64,000 nucleotides of DNA from Amycolatopsis dendrobii (GTDB lineage: Bacteria > Actinomycetota > Actinomycetes > Mycobacteriales > Pseudonocardiaceae): NCBI RefSeq assembly GCF_014145675.1, contig NZ_JACGZW010000001.1, positions 682,001 to 746,000 on the forward strand, in the 5' to 3' direction. The notes under the pieces are model-generated. The model worked only from the letters and a program-made list of their open reading frames with translations. It was not told the origin of the DNA and did no database searches. Position numbers and translations under genes: made by a program. Of the stretch, positions 57,417 through 64,000 are shown piece after piece. Numbering within the stretch: the stretch's first letter is position 1; every line of letters starts with the position of its first letter.

Positions 57417-58568
57417 TCAGGCAGGCAGGCGCATCGACTTCGCGATGATCGTGCGCTGGATCTGGGACGTGCCGCCGCCGATCGTCGACTGGATGCTTTC
57501 GCGCAGGTACCGCTCCATGTCGCCCTCGGGAAGGTTCGCGTAGCCGCCGAGGATCTGCATGCCGTCGAGCGCGCACTGCTTCAGGGTTTCCGAGCCATAC
57601 AGCTTGGCCATCGACGTCTCGCGGGCGGCCGGCAGGTTGTCCGCCTTCATCTGCGCCGCGCGGTAGCACAGCAGCCGAGCCGCATCGACGCGCGTCTGGT
57701 TCTCCGCCAGCATGTGCTTGAGCACCTGGAAATCGCGGATCGGCTTGCCGAACTGCGTGCGCTGGTGGGCGTAGCGGTTGGCGTTCTCGACCGCCTCCTG
57801 CGCGTTGCCGACGTAGGCCGCCGCGACCGCGCAGCGTTCCAGCTCCAGGTGTTCGGTGATGATCTTCCAGCCCTGGCCGACCTCGCCGAGCAGCGCGTCC
57901 GCGGGCACCCGGACCTCGTCGAGGAAGATCTCGGTCGTGCCGGTGGCGTGCCGGGACAGCGTCGGCAGCTTGCGGATGTCCAGGCCCGGGGTGTCGTTCG
58001 GGATCAGCAAGACGGACAGGCCGTTGTGCTTGTCGTTCTTGTCGGTGCGGACGAGCATCGCGATGACGGTGTCCTTGGCCGCGGCGCCGCTGCACCACAG
58101 CTTCGAGCCGCTGACGATCCAGTCGCCGTTCTCGTCCTGGCGCGCGTGGGTCTTCGTGTTGGCCGCGTCCGACCCCGCGTCCGGCTCGGAGATCGACACG
58201 GAGAACCGGATCTCGCCGTCGATGAACGGCTTGACGTAGCGGGCTTTCTGCTCCGCGGTGCCGTACTTGATGATGTTCATCGCGGTGAACGTGGGCACCA
58301 GCACCGAGCAGGCGAAGTCGAAGCCGAACTTGCCGAGCCCCTCGGCCATCAGGGAGTAGTCGAAGATGTCCCCGCCCGAGCCGCCCTCCGACTCCGGGAT
58401 CAGGATGCCGAGCCAGCCCTGCTTCGCGATCTTGGCATACGCCTCGTACGGGTACTGCCGTTCGAAATCGCACTTGCGCACATATTCGACGGTGACCTCG
58501 TTGTCCATGAAGTCATTGACGGTTTTCAGCCACTCCGACTGCGCCTCGTCCAGGAAATTCGCGCACAT
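57417..58568 (-). CDS. acyl-CoA dehydrogenase, isovaleryl-CoA type
   Basis: A 383-residue acyl-CoA dehydrogenase. FAD/substrate motifs: SVSISEPDAGSDAANTKTHA near residue 125 and QILGGYANLP near 340. The C-terminal Glu of the MCAD type is Gly (IGGGTSQIQR), while ELERCAVAA near residue 240 matches the base position of isovaleryl-CoA dehydrogenase. So it probably handles a branched or hindered acyl-CoA. First gene of the CoA operon that runs to 51524. Confidence 0.9.
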   Translation of the reverse strand: MCANFLDEAQSEWLKTVNDFMDNEVTVEYVRKCDFERQYPYEAYAKIAKQGWLGILIPESEGGSGGDIFDYSLMAEGLGKFGFDFACSVLVPTFTAMNIIKYGTAEQKARYVKPFIDGEIRFSVSISEPDAGSDAANTKTHARQDENGDWIVSGSKLWCSGAAAKDTVIAMLVRTDKNDKHNGLSVLLIPNDTPGLDIRKLPTLSRHATGTTEIFLDEVRVPADALLGEVGQGWKIITEHLELERCAVAAAYVGNAQEAVENANRYAHQRTQFGKPIRDFQVLKHMLAENQTRVDAARLLCYRAAQMKADNLPAARETSMAKLYGSETLKQCALDGMQILGGYANLPEGDMERYLRESIQSTIGGGTSQIQRTIIAKSMRLPA

Positions 58569-58600
58569 TTTCTCGTACTCCCATCGCGGTTTCCATCAGA

Positions 58601-59806
58601 TTAATGCGACCGGCCCGGAAAGCCAATTGACGATTCCCGAAGCCGGGATTCGGGTTTTCCGAACCCGGCGCGCAGGGCCGCGGCCTCTTCGGCGGAAAAG
58701 CCCCAGTCGGCCAGCGCCTCGTCCGCGTGCTCCCCCGGCGCGGCCGGCGGCCGCTGAATCGCTCCCGGCGTTCGGCTGAACCGCGGCGCGGGAGCGGGCT
58801 GCACGACGCCGTCGACCTCGACGAACGTGCCGCGAGCCCGCAGATGCGGATGGTCCGGGGCCTCCGCCATCGACAGCACCGGCGCGAGGCACACGTCCTG
58901 TCCTTCGGCGAGCGCGCACCAATCGTCGCGCGTCCGGGTGCGGAACACCTCGGCGAAGCGCTTTTTCATTTCCGGCCAATGCCGCCGGTCATGCTGGCCG
59001 GGCAGGTCGTCCTCGGCGAGGCCGAGCATCCGCAGGGTGTTGCGCCAGAACCGGGTCTCGTTCGCGGCGAGGCTGATCCAGCCGCCGTCCGCGGTCTCGT
59101 AGACCTGGTACCAGGGCGCGCCGGAATCGAGCCGGTTCGTGCCGCGTTCGTCGGTCCAGTAGCCCGCCGCGCGGAACCCGTAGAACGCCGTCATCAGCGA
59201 CGCCGAACCGTCGACCATCGCCGCGTCCACCACCTGACCCTCGCCTGACCTGCGGCTTTCCAGCAGCGCGGACACCAAGCCGAGAGCCAGGTACAGCGAT
59301 CCGCCGCCGAAGTCGCCTGTCAGATTCAGCGGGATCACCGGCGGGCCTCCTGCCTCGCCGATCGAGTGCACGACGCCGGTCAGCGACACGTAGTTGACGT
59401 CGTGTCCCGCGGCTTTCGCGAGCGGACCGTCCTGGCCCCAGCCGGTCATCCGGCCGTAGACCAGCGCCGGGTTCGCCGCGAGACATTCGTCCGGTCCGAG
59501 TCCCAGCTTCTCCGCGACACCGGGACGGAACCCCTCGACCAGCGCATCGGCCTGTCCGACCATCCGCAGCACGGCCGCGACCGCTTCCGGAGCCTTGAGA
59601 TCCAGCGGCACGCCCCGGCGGCCGCGATGCATCAGGTTGAAGCGCGGTTCGATCGGCGCGCCGCCGTCGTAGCCGGGCGGGCGTTCGATCCGCAGCACCT
59701 CGGCGCCGAGATCGGCCAGCAGCATGCAGGCGAACGGCGTCGGCCCGACCCCGCCGAGCTCGACGATCCGTACCCCGGCCAGCGGTCCGGAATGCGTGTC
59801 TTCCAT
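58601..59806 (-). CDS. alpha-methylacyl-CoA racemase-like CaiB family protein
   Basis: A 401-residue CaiB-family protein closest in pattern to alpha-methylacyl-CoA racemase: GHDVNYVSLTGVV near residue 123 (racemase His/Asp region), PLNLTGDFGGGSLYLALGLV near 147, GQVVDAAMVDGSASL near 180. It would epimerise a 2-methyl branched acyl-CoA so that the acyl-CoA dehydrogenase downstream can use it. Start ATG 59806, divergent from the transporter gene. Confidence 0.85.
   Translation of the reverse strand: MEDTHSGPLAGVRIVELGGVGPTPFACMLLADLGAEVLRIERPPGYDGGAPIEPRFNLMHRGRRGVPLDLKAPEAVAAVLRMVGQADALVEGFRPGVAEKLGLGPDECLAANPALVYGRMTGWGQDGPLAKAAGHDVNYVSLTGVVHSIGEAGGPPVIPLNLTGDFGGGSLYLALGLVSALLESRRSGEGQVVDAAMVDGSASLMTAFYGFRAAGYWTDERGTNRLDSGAPWYQVYETADGGWISLAANETRFWRNTLRMLGLAEDDLPGQHDRRHWPEMKKRFAEVFRTRTRDDWCALAEGQDVCLAPVLSMAEAPDHPHLRARGTFVEVDGVVQPAPAPRFSRTPGAIQRPPAAPGEHADEALADWGFSAEEAAALRAGFGKPESRLRESSIGFPGRSH
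58649..58663 (-). promoter_or_regulatory. LysR box upstream of acyl-CoA dehydrogenase operon
   Basis: TTCGGGTTTTCCGAA has the TTC-N9-GAA form with T-N11-A inside. It lies in the last codons of the racemase gene, about 80 bases before the acyl-CoA dehydrogenase start, the normal distance for a LysR site. It lacks the TTGATT flank of the other two boxes. Confidence 0.45.
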
Positions 59807-59864
59807 CCTCGCGACGCTACGCGCGCGGGCGAGCGAAACCTATTTCGCAAACCCGAAGCCGCAC

Positions 59865-59885
59865 TTCGAGAACTCCGAATTGATT
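59865..59885. promoter_or_regulatory. LysR box between racemase and transporter genes
   Basis: TTCGAGAACTCCGAA (59865-59879) followed by TTGATT: the last 12 bases TCCGAATTGATT equal those of the 50482 site read on the minus strand. It is in the divergent promoter region of the racemase (minus) and the transporter (plus). Confidence 0.6.
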
Positions 59886-59983
59886 ACCCCGAACGTCCTG
59901 CTTACGCTACGGCGACCCCGCTCGGGGCCCTATTTCGACCACATTCCCCGGTCCGCCGCACCCCATTCGGAGAGGGGCGTTCA

Positions 59984-61330
59984 ATGACGACGCCGAAATC
60001 CCCGTCCGCACCGGAACCCGCCGCCCGCGCCCGCTCCGGCCGTCGCGCCGTCGTGGCGAGCATGGTCGGCACCACCGTCGAGTACTACGACTTCCTGGTC
60101 TACGGGGTCGCCGCCTCGCTGGTCTTCGGAAAGCTGTTCTTCCCGCAGGTCGACCCGGCCGCCGGGGTCCTGCTTTCGCTGTCCACCTTCGCGATCGCCT
60201 TCGTGATGCGCCCGATCGGCGCGGCCGTCTTCGGCAACCTCGGCGACCGCGTCGGCCGCAAACGCGTCCTGTTCCTGACCATGATGCTGATGGGCGTGGG
60301 CACCTTCGCGATCGGACTGCTGCCGACCTACCGCACGATCGGCATCTTCGCGCCCATCCTGCTCGTGCTCTGCCGCTTGGTCCAGGGCCTCGCCCTCGGC
60401 GGCGAACAAGCCGGCGGTTTCGTCATGAGCGTGGAAAGCTCCGGCGACCGACGCCGAGGCCTGGCCGGCGCGTTCGTCAATTCCGGCGCGGGCTGGGGCC
60501 TGCTCCTGGCGAACCTGCTGTTCCTGGTGCTGAACGAACTCCCCGGCGACGCCTTCCTCGCCTGGGGCTGGCGCATCCCGTTCCTGCTCAGCGCGGTGCT
60601 TGTCCTCGTCGGCCTCTACATCCGGGTCAAACTCGACGAAAGCCCCGAGTTCGTCCGCGTGGAAAACGCCCAAGCGGTGAAACGAGTCCCGCTGGCGGAC
60701 GCGATCAAGCGCGGCTGGCGTCCGATGATCCTGGTGATGCTGTGCTGCCTCGGCACGCACGTCAATTTCTATGTGGTGACGGTGTATTCGCTGACCTACG
60801 GCACTTCGGTGCTGCACCAGCCGAAGACCACGCTGCTGTCGATGCTGCTCATCGTGACCGCGATGTACATGGTCACCACGCCGCTGTTCGGATTGCTGTC
60901 CGACCGCTTCGGCCGCAAACAGGTCTTCGTGGTCTCGGCGATCGCTCTGGTGCTGACCCCGTTCGCGTTCTACCCGCTGCTGGGCAGCGGCAGCTACCTG
61001 CCGATGGTCGCCGGTTTCGTGCTGCTGTTCATGGCGGTCAGCGCGAACTCCGCCGCCGAGCCGACCTTCTTCGCGCTGTCCTTCCCGCCTTCGATCCGGT
61101 ACAGCGGGCTCGCGGTGTCCTACGGCCTGGGCGCGGTGCTCGGCGGCTCGTTCGCCCCGCTGATCTCCGCCGCCCTGTTCAAGTCGAGCGGCAGCTGGAC
61201 GACCGTCGCGATCTACAACGGCGGTGCGGCGCTGATTTCCGTTGTGGCCGGGTTGGCGCTGCGGGAACTTCCCCGGCTGAGCACCACCACGTCGGCGGCA
61301 CAGTCCGATTCCGCCCCGCAGGCCGTTTGA
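59984..61330 (+). CDS. MFS transporter, metabolite:H+ symporter (MHS) type
   Basis: A 448-residue major facilitator with 12 predicted helices. MHS signatures are seen: TTVEYYDFLVYGVAASLVFG at the first helix, FGNLGDRVGRKRVLF between helices 2 and 3, LCRLVQGLALGGEQAGG, and FGLLSDRFGRKQVFV in the second half. MHS proteins import small organic acids or betaines with protons. ATG with GAGAGGGG upstream. Divergent from the racemase and behind a LysR box, so it likely imports the substrate of the CoA pathway. Confidence 0.9.
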   Translation: MTTPKSPSAPEPAARARSGRRAVVASMVGTTVEYYDFLVYGVAASLVFGKLFFPQVDPAAGVLLSLSTFAIAFVMRPIGAAVFGNLGDRVGRKRVLFLTMMLMGVGTFAIGLLPTYRTIGIFAPILLVLCRLVQGLALGGEQAGGFVMSVESSGDRRRGLAGAFVNSGAGWGLLLANLLFLVLNELPGDAFLAWGWRIPFLLSAVLVLVGLYIRVKLDESPEFVRVENAQAVKRVPLADAIKRGWRPMILVMLCCLGTHVNFYVVTVYSLTYGTSVLHQPKTTLLSMLLIVTAMYMVTTPLFGLLSDRFGRKQVFVVSAIALVLTPFAFYPLLGSGSYLPMVAGFVLLFMAVSANSAAEPTFFALSFPPSIRYSGLAVSYGLGAVLGGSFAPLISAALFKSSGSWTTVAIYNGGAALISVVAGLALRELPRLSTTTSAAQSDSAPQAV

Positions 61331-61332
61331 GC

Positions 61333-61384
61333 GGTCCAGGGGGCCTGACTGTCCGGGAAGCTGGACAGTCAGGCCCCCTGGACC
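61333..61384 (+). terminator. strong hairpin terminator
   Basis: Perfect 22-bp arms (61333-61354 and 61363-61384) with an 8-nt loop, 2 bases after the transporter stop. No U-tract. Its sequence is unrelated to the 10868/29334 repeat pair. Confidence 0.9.
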
Positions 61385-61435
61385 GGCCTAGATTGCGACT
61401 GCGGGCAATCTGGTCTGGCGGAAGGGAAACCGACG

Positions 61436-63487
61436 ATGGTGACGGACAAGGCCCAGTCAGCACGACGTAAGCGCACATCCGCCGCCCTGGCCGCCGCTGG
61501 ATGTGTCACGGCGCTCCTGCTGGGGCCGACGGCACCGCAGTCGCGAGCGGACACCCCACTCCCCCCTCGGCATTACCTCCTGGTCGGCGGGTTCGCCTCG
61601 CCCGGGATCAGTTCGGTCAGCGTCACCCGGGACGGCGCGCTGACCACCGTGCCCGGATCCCCCTTCGCCGCGGGCCTCGGCTCGCTGGGCATGGCGATCA
61701 CGCCCGACGCGCAGAAGGTGTATTCCGTCGACAGCGGATCGGGCGCCATCATCGGCTACCGCATCGGCTCGGACGGCACGTTGACCCCGATCGACGGCGG
61801 CATCGTCCTCGTGGGTCTCCCAGTCGTCGGGGCGGCCGTCACTCCGGACGGCTCCCGGCTCTTCGTCACGTTGGGAGGCGGCACGACCAGCCTTGGATCA
61901 GTACGCTCGTATGCGATCTCGCCGTCGGGCACGCTCAGCCGGACCGGCGCTCCCGACGCACCGATCGACAGCCCGATCAGCCAGATCGCGATAGCGCCGG
62001 ACGCCAGCCACCTCATCGTCACGAACTACCTCGCGAACAGCGTGACGTCCTTCGCGATCGCCCCGGACGCGACGCTGGCCCAGGTCGGCACACCGGCACC
62101 CGCCGGGAACAAGCCGGTCATCCCCGCGTTCACGCCGGACGGCAAATACCTTTACGTCAGCAACGAAGGCAGCGGTGACCTCTCGGCCTACGCGGTCGGC
62201 CGGGACGGTTCGCTGACGGCGGTCCCCGGATCGCCGTATCCCAGCGGCGGAACCACGCACGGTGCCGTCAGCACGCCGGACTCGCACCGGCTCTACGTGC
62301 CCAACACCACCGCCAACACGGTAACCGGCTGGAGCATCAGCACCGGTGGCCGGCTGACTCCGCTGCCCGGTTCGCCGTATCAGATGCCGGTCATGCCGGG
62401 CCGGGTCACGCTCAGCGCGGACGGCAAGCACCTGTTCGTCATCCAGGCGATCGCGGTGAACAACCCGACGCTGCACAGTCAGGTGTACAGCTATCTGCTG
62501 CAGCCGGACGGCCAGCCAGTCCCCAGCGGCCTCCCGCCCGCCGACACCGGCCTCGTCTGGCACGACGGTTCGAACGCGTTCCTCACCCCGAACCAAGGCC
62601 CGCTGGCCGCACTGGCCGAAACCGGGTCCACGTTCGGCGCAACCCGCGGATTCTCCGCGGCGGCTTCCTCCGACCCGGACGGAACGGTGGCCCAGTACGC
62701 CTGGGATTTCGGCGACGGCCAGCGGCTGCTGACCACCACACCCGACGTCTCGCACACGTACGCCAAGCCCGGAACCTGGACCGTTACGGTGACCGTCACC
62801 GATGACGAAGGTTGTTCCACCAGCTTGATTTACGAGGGCACGTCGGTCGCTTGCGGCGGCGGCCCGCGCGCGGGCACGAACGACGATCACGACGTAGCGA
62901 TCGGAAGTCCGCTGAAGCGGGGTCGAAACCACATCGGTTCCGGCCCCGCCCCTTCTCGGTCCCAGAGCGTCACTCGCTTCTCGACGATTGGCCAGGCCCG
63001 GTGCGGGCAAAGCGAATCCGCCCGCCCGCACCCGCCGTCATTCCGGCGTGCCGGGCATCGCCGAAGCGTCGAACGAAAGCAGCTCCCAGCTGTGGCCGTC
63101 CGGGTCGTCCACCGCACGGTTGTAGAGCCAGCCCATGTCCTGCGGCGGACGCGGTTCGGACCCGCCCGCTTTGACGGCGGCGTCGGCCAGCCGGTCGACC
63201 TCCTCCTTCGACTCCGCGGGCAACGCGAGGATCGACTCGATCGCACCGGAGGCGACCGGCCGCGAGGTGAACTGGCTGAACTGCTCGTGCGTCATGATCT
63301 GCACGGCCACCGTCTCGCCGAGGGCGACCTGCGCGGAAGTCTCGTCGGTGAACTGCGGGTTGACCACACCGCCCAGCGCCACGTAGAACGCCGTGCTCGC
63401 GTCCAGGTCGGCGACCGGCAGGTTGACATAGATCTGCGTGAAAGCCATCGGTGCTCCTCGGTTCTGGCAGCCGGTCGTTCCGGCTGA
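61436..63487 (+). CDS. secreted beta-propeller lactonase-like protein with PKD domain; 3' end doubtful
   Basis: The open frame is 683 codons, but only about the first 480 look real. Signal peptide at residues 10-38 (SAALAAAGCVTALLLGPTA), then a seven-bladed YVTN/lactonase-like propeller (TPDGKYLYVSNEGSGDLSAY and similar repeats), then a PKD domain (YAWDFGDGQRLLTTTPDVSH). After VACGGGPRAG the frame becomes Arg-rich and runs antisense through the VOC gene. A one-base shift near 62870 would end at TAG 62895-62897 with TTITT, as related proteins end. A frameshift or sequence error at the 3' end is likely. GAAGGGAAA precedes the ATG. Confidence 0.7.
   Translation: MVTDKAQSARRKRTSAALAAAGCVTALLLGPTAPQSRADTPLPPRHYLLVGGFASPGISSVSVTRDGALTTVPGSPFAAGLGSLGMAITPDAQKVYSVDSGSGAIIGYRIGSDGTLTPIDGGIVLVGLPVVGAAVTPDGSRLFVTLGGGTTSLGSVRSYAISPSGTLSRTGAPDAPIDSPISQIAIAPDASHLIVTNYLANSVTSFAIAPDATLAQVGTPAPAGNKPVIPAFTPDGKYLYVSNEGSGDLSAYAVGRDGSLTAVPGSPYPSGGTTHGAVSTPDSHRLYVPNTTANTVTGWSISTGGRLTPLPGSPYQMPVMPGRVTLSADGKHLFVIQAIAVNNPTLHSQVYSYLLQPDGQPVPSGLPPADTGLVWHDGSNAFLTPNQGPLAALAETGSTFGATRGFSAAASSDPDGTVAQYAWDFGDGQRLLTTTPDVSHTYAKPGTWTVTVTVTDDEGCSTSLIYEGTSVACGGGPRAGTNDDHDVAIGSPLKRGRNHIGSGPAPSRSQSVTRFSTIGQARCGQSESARPHPPSFRRAGHRRSVERKQLPAVAVRVVHRTVVEPAHVLRRTRFGPARFDGGVGQPVDLLLRLRGQREDRLDRTGGDRPRGELAELLVRHDLHGHRLAEGDLRGSLVGELRVDHTAQRHVERRARVQVGDRQVDIDLRESHRCSSVLAAGRSG
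63038..63448 (-). CDS. VOC family (glyoxalase-like) protein
   Basis: A 136-residue vicinal-oxygen-chelate domain: QIYVNLPVADLDASTAFYVA at the start, VQIMTHEQFSQFT in the middle, and DDPDGHSWELLSFD at the end. It resembles the small actinobacterial extradiol-dioxygenase-like or antibiotic-resistance VOC proteins. ATG 63448. It overlaps the doubtful 3' extension of the propeller gene in antisense, which is the main reason to disbelieve that extension. Confidence 0.9.
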   Translation of the reverse strand: MAFTQIYVNLPVADLDASTAFYVALGGVVNPQFTDETSAQVALGETVAVQIMTHEQFSQFTSRPVASGAIESILALPAESKEEVDRLADAAVKAGGSEPRPPQDMGWLYNRAVDDPDGHSWELLSFDASAMPGTPE

Positions 63488-63495
63488 CTGAGAAC

Positions 63496-64000
63496 CTACG
63501 GAGCGACCTCGGCGTCAGTCTTGTACAGGAGCGACACCACCTCGCCGGCGTCCGGACGACGCAGCTGCGTCGCCGTCCGGCCGACGAACCGGGTCAGCGA
63601 CCGCGCCAGATGCGGCTGATCGTGATACCCGACCAGATGCACGACCTCGGTCGCGGCCACGCCCTGGCGCAGCAGCATCGTGGCCTGCCGGGCCCGCTCG
63701 ATCTGCCGGATCATGCTCTGCGTCAGGCCCGTGGCCGCGGCGACCCGGCGCTGCACCGAGCGCGGGGTGACCAGCACCGGCCGCTCCCCGGCGAGGACGT
63801 CGGCAACCAGCGGGTCCCGCACCAGCAGCCCCGCCCGGACCAGGCGGTCCACGAACGTCTCCGCGTTCTCGTACGTGGGGATCTCCCACTCGGTGTTTTG
63901 CAGCACGAACGAGCGCGGCGTCGTGAACGGGCTCGACACGGTGCCGTCCACCAGGCCGCCCACCGGCAGATTCCGCAGGAAGGCGCCGTGCCGGAAGATC
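63496..64000 (-). CDS. AraC family regulator, 5' end cut by window edge
   Basis: C-terminal part of an AraC-type regulator. The HTH pair is TPRSVQRRVAAATGLTQSMI and TEVVHLVGYHDQPHLARSLT, with a ligand or dimer segment before it. The frame stays open to the right edge (IFRHGAFLRNLP precedes the GTG at 63963), so the true start lies outside the window. It reads away from the edge, upstream of the VOC gene on the same strand, and may regulate it. Confidence 0.8.
   Translation of the reverse strand, partial: IFRHGAFLRNLPVGGLVDGTVSSPFTTPRSFVLQNTEWEIPTYENAETFVDRLVRAGLLVRDPLVADVLAGERPVLVTPRSVQRRVAAATGLTQSMIRQIERARQATMLLRQGVAATEVVHLVGYHDQPHLARSLTRFVGRTATQLRRPDAGEVVSLLYKTDAEVAP

Overview
The window is about 70% G+C with GTG and TTG starts, leaderless genes, hairpins without U-tracts, and SARP, TetR, MmyB-type XRE and NDMA-type alcohol dehydrogenase families. 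It looks like the chromosome of a filamentous actinomycete, most likely Pseudonocardiaceae (Amycolatopsis-like). The genus is an inference from gene content, not proved here. I saw no tRNA, rRNA, CRISPR array or insertion sequence, and no gene-free stretch exceeds 300 bases.

Region 1 (1-12.7 kb) is a patchwork of small regulatory and redox units. It holds an alpha/beta hydrolase / YCII / GyrI-like set, a DUF1772 membrane protein facing a hydrolase-fold protein that has lost its catalytic residues, and an AraC regulator. Two divergent TetR / TetX-like FAD monooxygenase pairs each have a strong palindromic operator. A SprT-like metalloprotein, a metallo-beta-lactamase-fold hydrolase, a tyrosine recombinase translationally coupled to a TetR gene, and a flavodoxin-type reductase facing a LysR regulator complete it.

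Region 2 (12.7-16 kb) is the most interesting. A small SARP activator faces a promoter with three CAAGG-centred heptamers at 11-bp period. Behind it lies a five-codon gene, MLYVH (13605-13622), with a Shine-Dalgarno at good spacing, 27 bp before a cytochrome P450. This matches the biarylitide (bytA-bytO) minimal RiPP architecture, whose precursor pattern is M-x-Y-x-H/W. A tandem GNAT acetyltransferase follows.

Region 3 (16-19.9 kb) has a membrane-anchored XRE protein with an extracytoplasmic I36-like domain, a small secreted protein, an AT-rich segment with repeated CAGTTAT, a zinc-motif coiled-coil protein, a DinB-like protein and a hydrolase remnant.

Region 4 (19.9-43.3 kb) contains two parallel minus-strand operons. 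Each encodes hydantoinase/acetophenone-carboxylase-type A and B subunits, a small zinc-ribbon protein, an AMP-forming acyl-CoA ligase, a tandem EthD-like protein and a near-identical SDR. Between them lie an aldehyde dehydrogenase, an MmgE/PrpD protein and a GAF-AAA-Fis regulator; a GAF-LuxR regulator sits at the far end. The gene set suggests oxidation of an alcohol to a ketone, ATP-dependent carboxylation and CoA activation.

Region 5 (43.4-61.3 kb) is a second catabolic block. It has a dienelactone-hydrolase-like enzyme, two NDMA-type alcohol dehydrogenases, an SDR, an esterase-like protein, a metallo-hydrolase and a LysR regulator. A long CoA operon follows: PaaK-type ligase, two CaiB transferases, DUF35, a cysteine-less thiolase-fold protein, MaoC and an IVD-type acyl-CoA dehydrogenase. 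An alpha-methylacyl-CoA racemase and an MHS-type transporter complete it. Matching T-N11-A boxes at three places point to one LysR regulon. The right edge carries a beta-propeller/PKD secreted protein with a damaged 3' end, a VOC protein and a partial AraC regulator.
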